This document shows, in pieces, positions 16,984-25,439 of a DNA stretch of 39,762 bases. Where the stretch lies: the NCBI GenBank assembly GCA_964228555.1, contig CAXQZU010000027.1, positions 1-39,762 on the forward strand, read 5' to 3'. Position numbers and translations under genes: made by a program. The notes under the pieces are model-generated. The model saw only the letters and a list, made by a program, of their open reading frames with translations, did not search any database and was not told the DNA's origin. Origin of the DNA: CAXQZU01 sp964228555 (GTDB lineage: Bacteria; Planctomycetota; PLA2; JAEUHO01). Positions within the stretch are counted from its first letter, which is position 1. Each line of letters opens with the position of its first letter.

Positions 16984-17895
16984 ATGAGCGCGCGCCCCGT
17001 GCCCTGCCTCGAGCCCTACGCCGCCGACGCGCCCGTGCGGCTGGGCACCTCGTCCTTCAGCAGCGAGGACTGGGTGGGCCCCTTCTACCCGCAGGGCACC
17101 GAGGCTGGCGCGATGCTGGCGCACTACGCGCGGGCCTTCGACACGGTGGAGGTGGACAGCACCTGGTACGCGCTGCCTGCCGCGCGCACGGTGGACGGCT
17201 GGGCGGAGAAGACGCCCGAGGGCTTCCTGCTCAGCGCGAAGTTCCCGCGCAGCATCGTGCACGGCGGCAGCGGGCCGAGGCCCGACGCGCGCCTCGTGCT
17301 GGACCCCGGGGCCAGCTACGAGGTGCGTGACACCTTCCTCGAGCGCATGCGGCGCCTGGGGCCCCGGCTGGGCCCGCTGGTGCTGCAGTTCCCCTACTTC
17401 AACCGCGAGGCGTTCCCCTCCGCAGGCCCGTTCCTCGAGCGCCTCGACCGCTTCCTGCGCGACCTGCCCGCCGAGGGGTTCACCTACGGCGTGGAGGTGC
17501 GCAACAAGGCGTGGGTGACGCCCGCGCTGCGCGAGGTGCTGGCCCGCCACCGCACCATCCTCGTGCTGGTGGACCAGGCGTGGATGCCGCACGGCGACGA
17601 GGTGGAGGCGCGCATGGACCCCGTGACGGGGCCGCTGTGCTACGTGCGCCTGCTGGGCGATCGCGAGGCCATCGAGAAGGTCACCACCGCCTGGGGACGC
17701 GAGGTCGTGGACCAGGGCCCGCGGCTCGAGCGCTGGGCACGGCTGCTGGTGCGCATGATGGACCGCGGCGTGAAGAGCCTCGTGTACGCGAACAACCACT
17801 ACGCCGGCCACGGCCCGGCCACGGCGCGGCGGCTGCGCGACCTGTTCCTCGCCGCAGCGGCCGTACCGCGACCGCCGTCCACGGCCGGCCCGTAA
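16984..17895 (+). CDS. DUF72 (YecE-like) family protein
   Basis: A 303-residue protein with the TIM-barrel-like DUF72 fold. Diagnostic stretches are RLGTSSFSSEDWVGPFYP near residue 20, YARAFDTVEVDSTWYALP near 60, FLLSAKFPR near 80, LGPLVLQFPYF near 130, YGVEVRNKAWV near 165 and YANNHYAGHGP near 270. The family is widespread, and its biochemical role is not firmly established. No ribosome binding site is present; a CACGAT hexamer 6 bases upstream points to leaderless translation from this ATG. Two strong hairpins follow the stop codon, before the convergent thioredoxin-like gene. It has no operon partner. Confidence 0.92.
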   Translation: MSARPVPCLEPYAADAPVRLGTSSFSSEDWVGPFYPQGTEAGAMLAHYARAFDTVEVDSTWYALPAARTVDGWAEKTPEGFLLSAKFPRSIVHGGSGPRPDARLVLDPGASYEVRDTFLERMRRLGPRLGPLVLQFPYFNREAFPSAGPFLERLDRFLRDLPAEGFTYGVEVRNKAWVTPALREVLARHRTILVLVDQAWMPHGDEVEARMDPVTGPLCYVRLLGDREAIEKVTTAWGREVVDQGPRLERWARLLVRMMDRGVKSLVYANNHYAGHGPATARRLRDLFLAAAAVPRPPSTAGP

Positions 17896-17904
17896 ACGAG
17901 GCGA

Positions 17905-17929
17905 GCCCGCCGGGACGCACCCGACGGGC
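17905..17929. terminator. hairpin between convergent genes (first)
   Basis: Arms GCCCGCCGGG and CCCGACGGGC (one mismatch) enclose a 5-base loop, 9 bases after the DUF72 stop codon. Confidence 0.5.
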
Positions 17930-17938
17930 CCGCGTGAG

Positions 17939-17961
17939 GCCGGCGCGCAACGCGCGCCGGC
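17939..17961. terminator. hairpin between convergent genes (second)
   Basis: A perfect 9-bp stem GCCGGCGCG / CGCGCCGGC with a 5-base loop, 13 bases beyond the stop codon of the minus-strand thioredoxin-like gene. It probably serves that gene. Confidence 0.5.
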
Positions 17962-17974
17962 GCGAGGTGCGAGG

Positions 17975-19015
17975 CTACTTCGCCTCGCCCTCCTTGGGGG
18001 CCTCGGCCGGCTTGGCCGCCGCCTCGTCACACGCCTTCATGCGCTCCTCGAGGGCCTTCTTGAGCTCCTCCTGCGCCGCGAGCTCGGGATCGCGCAGGGG
18101 CAGGGCGTACATGGCCTTGGCCTCGGCGTGACGGCCCTTCTCGCTGAGCCAGTCGGCGGTCATCGCGGCCAGCTGCAGCAGGGCCTGCCCGTTGAGGTCC
18201 TTGCTCGCCTTGAGCAGGCCGTGCACCGACTCCCAGTCGATGTCTTCCTTCTTGCGCTTGCCCTTGAAGAACTTGGCGATCTCGGCCTCCTCGGCCTTGC
18301 TGCGCTGCGCCGCACGCTCGCGCTCCACGATGGCCTTGAAGCCCAGCTTGCCGTCGGCGTCGGCCTTCTCGGCCTGCGCCAGCGTCCACGCCCAGTCGGG
18401 GTGCGCCAGGAAGCCGGCCTCGGCCAGCGCAGGGAAGCCCTCCTTGAAGGCCGCCGCGTCGCTCTTGCCCTTGGCCGCCAGCGCCTTGATCGCCACGCCC
18501 TTGGTGCGCAGCTCGGCGAGGTGCGCCAGGTAGGGCTCCGGGCCGCCGTCCTGGTAGCCCGTGCGCGCATAGGGCAGGCCCTCGGCGTTGGCCAGGATGA
18601 TCGTGGGGAAGCCCTGGACGCCGTAGGCCTCCTTGAGCTTCTCGTTCATGGCCGGGTCCACGACCGCCTTCTTGGGCTCGGCGCCGCGCGGGAAGTCGAG
18701 GAACACGAACACGAACTGCTTGGTGGCCTGCTCGAGGAACTTCGCCTCCGAGAACACCTCGCCCTCGAGCTTGACGCACCAGCCGCACCAGTCGCTGCCG
18801 GTGAAGTCGATGAGCAGGTCCTTGCCCTCGGCCTTGGCCTGGGCCACGGCCTTGGCCCAGTCCTTCACCCACGGGATCTCGGGCTCGGCGGCGGCAGCAC
18901 CGGGCTCCGCCGCGGGGTCCTCGGCCCGTGCGGGCTGGGCCGCGCTGCCCAGCAGGCCGGCCAGCGCCAGCGCCAGGAGGGTGCCACGGACGGGGAAGAG
19001 GCGGGCGAGCGTCAT
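17975..19015 (-). CDS. exported thioredoxin-fold protein
   Basis: A 346-residue periplasmic protein. A signal peptide (1-31, ending ARA-ED) precedes a thioredoxin-like domain (about 48-170) with the redox pair Cys77-Gly-Trp-Cys80 in FTGSDWCGWCVKLE and the cis-Pro loop GVQGFPTI. The C-terminal half (about 190-346) is Lys/Glu/Ala-rich and helical, possibly TPR-like, ending in an Ala/Pro/Glu/Lys tail. SDWCGWC thioredoxins with helical extensions are frequent in Planctomycetota and related groups; they are thought to act in disulfide reduction or rearrangement outside the cytoplasm. GGAG lies just before the ATG and TACCAT lies 48 bases upstream. The partner protein is unknown. Confidence 0.88.
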   Translation of the reverse strand: MTLARLFPVRGTLLALALAGLLGSAAQPARAEDPAAEPGAAAAEPEIPWVKDWAKAVAQAKAEGKDLLIDFTGSDWCGWCVKLEGEVFSEAKFLEQATKQFVFVFLDFPRGAEPKKAVVDPAMNEKLKEAYGVQGFPTIILANAEGLPYARTGYQDGGPEPYLAHLAELRTKGVAIKALAAKGKSDAAAFKEGFPALAEAGFLAHPDWAWTLAQAEKADADGKLGFKAIVERERAAQRSKAEEAEIAKFFKGKRKKEDIDWESVHGLLKASKDLNGQALLQLAAMTADWLSEKGRHAEAKAMYALPLRDPELAAQEELKKALEERMKACDEAAAKPAEAPKEGEAK

Positions 19016-19063
19016 GCGGGCTCCGGGAGCGAGGGATGGCGCCCCACCGGGGCGCACCCGCGG

Positions 19064-19069
19064 ATGGTA
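19064..19069 (-). promoter_or_regulatory. -10 hexamer TACCAT of the thioredoxin-like gene
   Basis: Minus-strand TACCAT ends 48 bases before the ATG at 19015; the leader includes GGAG near the start codon. Confidence 0.4.
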
Positions 19070-19136
19070 CGCCCGGGGGCCCGCCTGCGCCCGTTCCCGC
19101 CCGCCCCGACGGCCCCTGCGGCGGCCCTGCGGGGGC

Positions 19137-19670
19137 TCAGCGCAGCGTGAGGAACACCTGCGTCCACCAGGTGTCGCTGGTGTCGAGCACGCCCACGCCC
19201 AGGTGGGTGTAGCCGGGGTTGAGGATGTTGGCGCGGTGGCCCGTGGACCCCATCCAGTCCGACATGACCGCCGCCGGCGAGGGCTGGCCGCGCGCGATGT
19301 TCTCGCCCACCGCGCTGAAGCCGGTGATGCCGGCCTCCACGACCCGGTCCAGCGGGTCCTGCCCGTCGGGATTGACATGCGCGAAGAAGTTGCGCGCATC
19401 CATGTCCACGTCGTGGTCGTAGGCCACCGTCGAGGCGGCCTCGTGCCACTGCAGCGGCGCGAGGCTGGCCGCCACCCGCTCCACGTTCACGAGGCGCAGC
19501 ACCTCGTCCGCGAGGGCCCGCTCCCCCACCGACATGCTGCCGCCGCTGGGCGGCGGCGGCTCCACGCCGGAGGACCCTGCGCCTCCCCCGCCGCAGGCCG
19601 ACAGCAGGGCCACGCAGCCCAGCGCGAGGAGGAGGACTCCGGGGCGCAGGCGGTGCAGGAGACAGGTCAC
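19137..19670 (-). CDS. CAP/SCP-domain lipoprotein
   Basis: A 177-residue envelope lipoprotein. From the GTG at 19670, preceded by GGAG with 6-base spacing, the signal sequence ends in the lipobox LLSAC, followed by Gly/Ser and Pro-rich linkers. The CAP domain shows LVNVERVAASLAPLQW, a His in YDHDVDMDARNFFAHVNPDG, GENIARG, and DWMGSTGHRANILNPGYTHLGVG. These are the conserved His and Glu cavity residues and the CAP signature loops of bacterial SCP-like proteins. The family binds ligands or has been proposed to have protease-like activity, but its function in bacteria is mostly unknown. An alternative ATG at 19703 would add 11 residues before the signal peptide. It follows the exonuclease gene on the same strand by about 70 bases and may share its transcript. 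Confidence 0.88.
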   Translation of the reverse strand: MTCLLHRLRPGVLLLALGCVALLSACGGGGAGSSGVEPPPPSGGSMSVGERALADEVLRLVNVERVAASLAPLQWHEAASTVAYDHDVDMDARNFFAHVNPDGQDPLDRVVEAGITGFSAVGENIARGQPSPAAVMSDWMGSTGHRANILNPGYTHLGVGVLDTSDTWWTQVFLTLR

Positions 19671-19737
19671 GGAGGGCTCCAAGAAGGCTGCGGATCTCCT
19701 CATCGTCCATCCGCCCCAGCCGACTTGAGGCCCGGCC

Positions 19738-20508
19738 TCAGGGGCGCAAGGTGGCCCGCACCGGCACGTGGTCGCTGGGCTTCTCGCCCTTGCGCTCGTC
19801 GCGGTCGATGTCGCAGGCCGTGCAGCGCGCGGCGGCGGCCGCGTTGCCCAGCACGAGGTCGATGCGCAGCCCGCGGTCCTTGGGGAAGGCCAGCGCCCGG
19901 TAGTCCCACCAGGTGTAGCGCCCGGCCTCGGCGTGGTGCTGGCGGTAGAGGTCCGAGAGGCCCAGCGCGCACAGGCCGGCCAGGGCCGCGTGCTCCTTGG
20001 GGTGGAACAGCACCTGGCCGCGCCAGGCCTCGGGGTCGTGGACGTCGCGATCCTCGGGGGCGATGTTGAAGTCCCCCACCAGCAGCAAGGGCAGGCCGCG
20101 AGAAAGCTCGTGGGCGAGGTAGCGCTGCAGCCGCGCCAGCCAGTCGAGCTTGTAGGGGAACTTCTCGCTGTCCACGGCCTCGCCGTTGGGCACGTAGACG
20201 TTGACCACGCGCACGCCCTCCAGCGTGGCGGCCAGCAGGCGGCGGGCGTCCTCGGGCCCCTCGCCCGGCAGGCCCCGCTGCACGTCGGCCAGCGGCCGGC
20301 GGGAGAGGAAGGCCATGCCGTTGTAGGTGCGCTGGCCGAAGGCGGTCACCTGCCAGCCCGCCGCCTCGAAGGCCGCGCGCGGGAAGTCCTCGTCGGGGAC
20401 CTTGGTCTCCTGCAGTGCCACGAGGTCGGGCTCGTGGCGCGCGGCCCAGGCCAGCACGCGCTCCTGGCGCTGGCGGATGCTGTTCACGTTCCAGGTGGCG
20501 ACCTGCAT
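19738..20508 (-). CDS. xthA: exodeoxyribonuclease III / AP endonuclease
   Basis: A 256-residue DNA repair nuclease that cleaves 5' of abasic sites and degrades 3' ends. All family motifs are present: MQVATWNVNSIR at the start (Asn ligand), LQETKVPD (catalytic Glu), NVYVPNGEAV, LLVGDFNIAPEDRDVHDP (Asp and Asn), LRIDLVLG, and the terminal SDHVPV (Asp-His pair). The length is normal for the family. The start is set by the family N-terminus; the frame opens at a GTG 42 bases upstream, but that extension is unsupported. A TAGGCT hexamer lies 51 bases upstream. It diverges from citrate synthase and may be co-transcribed with the CAP lipoprotein downstream. Confidence 0.96.
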   Translation of the reverse strand: MQVATWNVNSIRQRQERVLAWAARHEPDLVALQETKVPDEDFPRAAFEAAGWQVTAFGQRTYNGMAFLSRRPLADVQRGLPGEGPEDARRLLAATLEGVRVVNVYVPNGEAVDSEKFPYKLDWLARLQRYLAHELSRGLPLLLVGDFNIAPEDRDVHDPEAWRGQVLFHPKEHAALAGLCALGLSDLYRQHHAEAGRYTWWDYRALAFPKDRGLRIDLVLGNAAAAARCTACDIDRDERKGEKPSDHVPVRATLRP

Positions 20509-20559
20509 GCGAGCCCTGCCGGGGAACGGGCGGCGCACGGGGCCGGCCACGGGACGGGC

Positions 20560-20565
20560 AGCCTA
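20560..20565 (-). promoter_or_regulatory. -10 hexamer TAGGCT of the exonuclease III gene
   Basis: Minus strand; ends 51 bases before the ATG at 20508. It is the divergent partner of the TAGCCT at 20651-20656. Confidence 0.5.
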
Positions 20566-20650
20566 CCGGGTGCGCGGCCCGGCAGCCACGGCCCCCCGCG
20601 CCGCGCACGGAGCAGGGTCCGATGGGCTTGGCCCCGTTCCCCCCGGCCGG

Positions 20651-20656
20651 TAGCCT
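20651..20656 (+). promoter_or_regulatory. -10 hexamer TAGCCT of the citrate synthase gene
   Basis: Ends 65 bases before the ATG at 20722, giving a leader of roughly 58 bases; GGAG at 20712-20715 is the ribosome binding site. Confidence 0.45.
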
Positions 20657-20721
20657 CCGGGCTCGCCGCAGGCCCGCATGGCCTGCACCGCCATCCGCTC
20701 TGTTGCCCCGTGGAGCCCGCC

Positions 20722-21906
20722 ATGTCCGAGGTCGAAGCCGAGGTCCCCCCGAGCAAGCCCCTGTTCACGATCACGGAGGCCATGCTCGACACCGGCCTGC
20801 GCGGCTTCCCGCTGGGCACGGTGCGCACCAGCCACGTGAGCCCCGACCTGGGCGTCACCTACCGCGGCTACCCGGTCGAGGACCTCAAGGACCTCTCCGG
20901 CGAGGACGTGGTCTACCTGCTCTTCCACAAGGAGCTGCCCACGCCCGCGCAGGCGGCCGACTTCAAGGCCGACATGGCGCGCCGCTGCGTGATCGACCCG
21001 GCCGTGTTCGCCGCGATGAAGGCGCTGCCGCGCAAGGGCCACCCGATGGAGTGGTTCATCACGGCCATCAACCTGCTGGGCATGACGGGCAAGACCGGCG
21101 ACTACCGCGAGGACTGCCTGAACATCATCGCCCGCATCACGAGCGTGACGGCGGCGATCTACCGCATCCGCGAGGGCCTGGGCGATCCCATCGCGCCGCG
21201 CCACGACCTGCCGCTGCACGAGAACTTCGTGCACATGCTGGGCATGAAGTCGGTGCACCCGATCCTGCCCGACCTGCTGCGCCTGTTCTACGTGCTGCAC
21301 ATGGACCACGGCGGCGGCAACCTCTCCACCTTCGTGGGCAAGGCCATCGCCTCGGGCAAGGCCGACATGTACGCCAGCATCGGCGGTGCGATGGCGGCCC
21401 TCTACGGCCCGCGCCACGGCCGCGCCAACCAGGAGTGCCTCGAGTTCGTCAAGCTGGTGGGCACCAGCGACGCCAAGGAGGCCGAGGCCAAGGTGCGCGG
21501 CATCCTCAAGTCGGGCGGCCTGGTGTTCGGCTTCGGCCACGCCGTGCTGCGCGCCGAGGACCCGCGCGCGAAGATCCAGTACGACTTCGCCAAGAAGCAC
21601 TTCCCGCAGGACAGGCTGCTGGCCGTCGCGCACACCCTGCGCACCGTCGTGCCGCCGATCCTGAAGGAGAACCCGAAGATCGCCAACCCGTACCCCAACG
21701 TGGACGCGGTCTCGGGCTCGCTGATGACGGCCGCCGGCCTCACCGACCCCGAGTACTACACGCTGCTGTTCGGCTGGTCGCGCGTGGCGGGCATCGCCTG
21801 CCAGATCGTCGACGAGCGCATCGTGAAGGGGAAGAAGGACGGCTTCCCGATCTACCGGCCCAAGTACCTGCCGGTGGACCAGCCGGCGCGCCGCCTCACG
21901 AAGTAG
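20722..21906 (+). CDS. gltA: citrate synthase, mitochondrial (eukaryotic) type
   Basis: A 394-residue enzyme joining acetyl-CoA and oxaloacetate to citrate, the entry step of the TCA cycle. Landmarks are HMDHGGGNLSTFVGKA, ALYGPRHGRANQE (catalytic His), FGFGHAVLRAEDPRA (second His and the catalytic Asp) and NPYPNVDAVSG near residue 320. GHAVLR and NPxPNVDAxSG, with a late YYTLLFGWSR, are hallmarks of the mitochondrial-type branch, also found in Geobacter and some other bacteria. The usual bacterial type has GHRVYK. The active-site PLHG is replaced by PRHG. GGAG with 6-base spacing sets the start; the open frame runs far upstream as an antisense shadow of the exonuclease gene. It converges with metH, only 17 bases away. 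Confidence 0.95.
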   Translation: MSEVEAEVPPSKPLFTITEAMLDTGLRGFPLGTVRTSHVSPDLGVTYRGYPVEDLKDLSGEDVVYLLFHKELPTPAQAADFKADMARRCVIDPAVFAAMKALPRKGHPMEWFITAINLLGMTGKTGDYREDCLNIIARITSVTAAIYRIREGLGDPIAPRHDLPLHENFVHMLGMKSVHPILPDLLRLFYVLHMDHGGGNLSTFVGKAIASGKADMYASIGGAMAALYGPRHGRANQECLEFVKLVGTSDAKEAEAKVRGILKSGGLVFGFGHAVLRAEDPRAKIQYDFAKKHFPQDRLLAVAHTLRTVVPPILKENPKIANPYPNVDAVSGSLMTAAGLTDPEYYTLLFGWSRVAGIACQIVDERIVKGKKDGFPIYRPKYLPVDQPARRLTK

Positions 21907-21907
21907 C

Positions 21908-21923
21908 GCGGCAGGCGCGCCGC
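21908..21923. terminator. short hairpin between citrate synthase and metH stops
   Basis: Stem GCGGC / GCCGC with a 6-base loop fills nearly the whole 17-base gap between two convergent stop codons. Confidence 0.3.
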
Positions 21924-24900
21924 CTAGGCGCCGAAGTAGCGCGCGTCGGGGTGGTGGAACACCAGCGCCGAGACGCTGGCCTCGGGGTCCATCATGTGGC
22001 CCTCGGTCAGCGTCACGCCCACCTCGGCCGGCTCCAGCAGGCGGAACAGGGCCTCCTGGCCGGCGAGGTCAGGGCAGGCGGGGTAGCCGAACGAGTAGCG
22101 CTTGCCGCGGTAGGCGCAGCGGAAGGCCTGCTCGGGCGCCAGGCCCGGGTCGTCGGGGAAGCCCCAGGCCGCGCGCATCTGCGCGTGCAGCCACTCGGCG
22201 GCCGCCTCGGCTGTCTCGACGGCCAGCGAGCCCAGCACGTGGCCCTCGAGGTAGCGACCCTCCTGCGTGAGCGCAGCCACGCGTGCGCGCACGCCCTCGC
22301 CGGCCGTGGTGACGAACAGGCCCAGGTGGTCGAGGCCGCCGGGGCCCGGCACCACGTAGTCGGCCAGGCACAGGCCCTCGCCCTGCGCCTGTCGCGGGAA
22401 CGCGAACCGCTCGCGCTCGCGGCCGTCATCGCCGTCGAGCACCCCGACGGTGTCGCCCTCGGCCCGCACCGGCACCCAGCGGAACACGGCGCGCGCGCGC
22501 AGCCAGCCCTCGCGGGCGCGCTGCTTGACCTCCTCGACGGCCTGCACGAGGCGCAGGGCCTTCTCGTCCCGCTCCTCCAGCAGCGTGGGCACGTGGCCGC
22601 GCAAGCCCAGGTGCTTGCCGTAGAGCATCTGCGGGTTGAGCCAGGCCCACACGCGGTCGAGGTCCAGCGCCTGCAGCACGGTGCGCACCCGCGGCGGCAT
22701 GCCCGGGCGCGGCACGTCCCGGCGCACGCTGGCAGCGCGCGCTCCGGCCTCCCGCGCGGGCGCCGGCGCGGGGGCGGGCGCCTGCGCGGCGCGCTCGCGC
22801 TCCGCGGCCAGCTCGGCCAGCAGCACCGGCCGGGAGGCGCTGTCGCGCAGGCGCTGGGCCAGCGCCAGGCCCTGCATGGCGTCGCGGGCGTAGGCCACCG
22901 GGCCGCCGTAGGCGGGCGCGATGCGGCGGTAGGTGAAGGCCGGCGAGAGGGCCGCGCCCCCCACCAGCAACGGCGTGTCGATGCCGGCCGTGCGCAGGTC
23001 CTCGGCGGTGGTCACCATCTGCAGCGCGCTCTTCACCAGCAGGCCCGAGAGGCCCAGGATGTCGGGCCGGTGCTCGCGCACGGCGGCCACCAGCGCCTCG
23101 CTGGGCACCTTGATGCCGAGGTTGACCACCTCGAAGCCGTTGTTGCTGAGCACGATGTCCACGAGGTTCTTCCCGATGTCGTGCACGTCGCCCTTCACGG
23201 TGGCCAGCAGCACCTTGCCGCGCGAGGCGCCGCCCTCGCGCGGCATGTGCGGCGTGAGGTGCGACACGGCCGCCTTCATGGCCTCGGCGCTCTGCAGCAC
23301 CTCGGCCACGATCAGGTCGTTGGCCGCGAACAGCCGCCCCACCTCGGCCATGCCGGCCATCAGGGGGCCGTTGATGATGTCGAGCGCGCGCGGCCAGCGC
23401 GGGTCGGCCAGCGCGAGGTCGAGGTCGGCGGCCAGCCCCTCGCGCGTGCCCTCCACCACGTAGCGCGCCAGGCGCTGCTCCAGCGGCAGCGCGGCCGCGG
23501 CACGCGCCTGCGCGGCCCGTGCGCTGCCCTCGCCCTCCCGCCCGCGGAAGTGCGCGGCAAAGGCCGCCACCGGGTCCGGCCCGCGCGCGAAGAGCAGGTC
23601 CTCGCAGGCCTTGCGGTCGGCCTCGGGGATGCGCGGGTAGCGCTCCAGCCGCTCGGTGTTGACGATGGCCATGTCCAGCCCGGCCTGCACGCAGTGGTGC
23701 AGGAACACGGCGTTGAGCACCTCGCGGCCGGCCTCGGGCAGGCCGAAGGAGACGTTGCTGATGCCCAGCACGGTCTTGCAGCGCGGGAAGCGCTCCTTCA
23801 GCCGCCGCACGCCCTCGATGGTGGCGCCGGCGCTGCCCACGTAGGACGCGTCGCCCGTGCCGCAGGGGAACACCAGCGGGTCGAAGACGAGGTCCTCCTC
23901 GCGCATGCCGAAGTCCTGCACGAGGATGCGGTGCGCGCGCGTGGCCACCTCCAGCTTGCGCTCCACCGTCACGGCCATGCCCTGCTGCGGGTCCTCGTCG
24001 ATCAGTCCCACCACCAGCGCCGCGCCGTGGCGACGGGCCAGCGGCACCACGCGCTCGAAGCGCTCCAGCCCGTCCTCGAGGTTGACGCTGTTGAGCAACG
24101 CCTTGCCCTGGCAGTACTCCAGCGCGCGCTCCATCACGCGTGCGTCCGTGGTGTCGATCACGATCGGCACCCGCACGGCGCGCACGAGGCGCTCGAGGAA
24201 GGCCTGCATGCCGCCCAGCTCGTCGGCGTCGGGGTCCTGCAGGCACACGTCGAGCATGTGCGCGCCCCCGCGCACCTGCGCGCGCGCCACCTCCACGGCC
24301 TCGTCCCAGCCCTGGTCGCGCACCAGGCGACGGAACTTGCGGCTGCCCAGCACGTTGGTGCGCTCGCCCACCAGCACGGGCCGGATGCCGTCCTCCACCT
24401 CCAGCGCCTCGGTGCCCGACAGCCAGGTGCCCGTGGGCGCGGGCGGCACGGCCCTCGGCGGCTGGCCCCGCATGGCCTCCACCAGCGCCCGGACGTGCTC
24501 GCCAGTGGTGCCGCAGCAGCCCCCCACCAGGTTGAGCCAGCCCTGCTGGGCGAAGCGCACCAGCACGCCGGCCACCTCGCCGGGCCCCTCGCGGTAGCAG
24601 CCGTCCTCGTCGGGCAGGCCGGCGTTGGGCACGCAGGCCACGCGCGTGGCCGCGCGCGCGGCCAGCGTGCGCACGTGGTCGGTCATGAAGGCCGGGCCCG
24701 TGGCGCAGTTGAGGCCCAGGTAGAGCAGCTCGCGGTGCGCAAGGCTCACGGCCAGCGCCTCCACGTCCTGCCCGGCCAGCATGGTGCCGGTGGGCTCGAT
24801 GGTGGCGGAGACGGCCACGGGCAGGCGCACGCCCAGCTGCGCGAAGGCCTCGTCGATGCCCAGCAGGCCCGCCTTCACGTTGCGCGTGTCCTGGCAGGTC

Positions 24901-25439
24901 TCCAGCAGCAGGTAGTCGCAGCCACCCTCCACGAGCCCCAGCGCCTGCTCGCGGAAGTGCCCGACCAGCGCCTCGAAGGTCACGCCACCCGTCACGGACA
25001 GCGAGCGCGTGGTGGGCCCCATGGAGCCAGCCACCCAGCGCAGCGCGCCCGGGCGCTCGTGGCGCGCGCAGGCGGCGCGCGCGATGCGTGCCGCCTCGCG
25101 GTTGATCTCGCGGGCGCGCGCGCCCAGCCCGTACTCGTCCAGCACCAGCGGCGTGGCACCGAAGGTGTTGGTCTCCACGATGTCGCAGCCGGCCGCAAGG
25201 TAGGCCTCGTGCACGGCTTCCACCACGTCGGGGCGCGACAGCACGAGGTGCTCGTTGCAGCCCTCGAGCGCCGCGCCGCCGAAGTCGGCGGCGGTGAGGT
25301 TGCGCGCCTGCAGGGCCGTGCCGGTGGCACCGTCCAGCACGAGGATGCGCTGCGCCAGCGCCTGCTCCAGCGCGGCCAGGCGCTCGCGGCGGTCGGGCGG
25401 GAGGGGCAGGGCCGGCGGCGTGCCCGCGTGCGTGCTCAT
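21924..25439 (-). CDS. metH: cobalamin-dependent methionine synthase
   Basis: A 1,171-residue four-module enzyme transferring methyl from methyltetrahydrofolate to homocysteine. The homocysteine module (about 1-320) has DGATGTALQ and the zinc thiolates in LNCATGP and GGCCGTTGEH. The folate module (about 345-610) has VGERTNVLGSRKFRRL. The cobalamin module (about 650-880) has the B12 lower ligand His753 in GDVHDIGKN and IVLSNNGFEVVNLG. The reactivation module (about 930-1171) has MLYGKHLGLRG, RGKRYSFGYPACPDL and a HMMDPEASVSALVFHHP-type end that binds S-adenosylmethionine. The ATG is preceded by AGGAG and overlaps the stop of the upstream regulator gene by 4 bases (ATGA), so translation is coupled. 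Expression is probably controlled by that regulator. Confidence 0.97.
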   Translation of the reverse strand: MSTHAGTPPALPLPPDRRERLAALEQALAQRILVLDGATGTALQARNLTAADFGGAALEGCNEHLVLSRPDVVEAVHEAYLAAGCDIVETNTFGATPLVLDEYGLGARAREINREAARIARAACARHERPGALRWVAGSMGPTTRSLSVTGGVTFEALVGHFREQALGLVEGGCDYLLLETCQDTRNVKAGLLGIDEAFAQLGVRLPVAVSATIEPTGTMLAGQDVEALAVSLAHRELLYLGLNCATGPAFMTDHVRTLAARAATRVACVPNAGLPDEDGCYREGPGEVAGVLVRFAQQGWLNLVGGCCGTTGEHVRALVEAMRGQPPRAVPPAPTGTWLSGTEALEVEDGIRPVLVGERTNVLGSRKFRRLVRDQGWDEAVEVARAQVRGGAHMLDVCLQDPDADELGGMQAFLERLVRAVRVPIVIDTTDARVMERALEYCQGKALLNSVNLEDGLERFERVVPLARRHGAALVVGLIDEDPQQGMAVTVERKLEVATRAHRILVQDFGMREEDLVFDPLVFPCGTGDASYVGSAGATIEGVRRLKERFPRCKTVLGISNVSFGLPEAGREVLNAVFLHHCVQAGLDMAIVNTERLERYPRIPEADRKACEDLLFARGPDPVAAFAAHFRGREGEGSARAAQARAAAALPLEQRLARYVVEGTREGLAADLDLALADPRWPRALDIINGPLMAGMAEVGRLFAANDLIVAEVLQSAEAMKAAVSHLTPHMPREGGASRGKVLLATVKGDVHDIGKNLVDIVLSNNGFEVVNLGIKVPSEALVAAVREHRPDILGLSGLLVKSALQMVTTAEDLRTAGIDTPLLVGGAALSPAFTYRRIAPAYGGPVAYARDAMQGLALAQRLRDSASRPVLLAELAAERERAAQAPAPAPAPAREAGARAASVRRDVPRPGMPPRVRTVLQALDLDRVWAWLNPQMLYGKHLGLRGHVPTLLEERDEKALRLVQAVEEVKQRAREGWLRARAVFRWVPVRAEGDTVGVLDGDDGRERERFAFPRQAQGEGLCLADYVVPGPGGLDHLGLFVTTAGEGVRARVAALTQEGRYLEGHVLGSLAVETAEAAAEWLHAQMRAAWGFPDDPGLAPEQAFRCAYRGKRYSFGYPACPDLAGQEALFRLLEPAEVGVTLTEGHMMDPEASVSALVFHHPDARYFGA

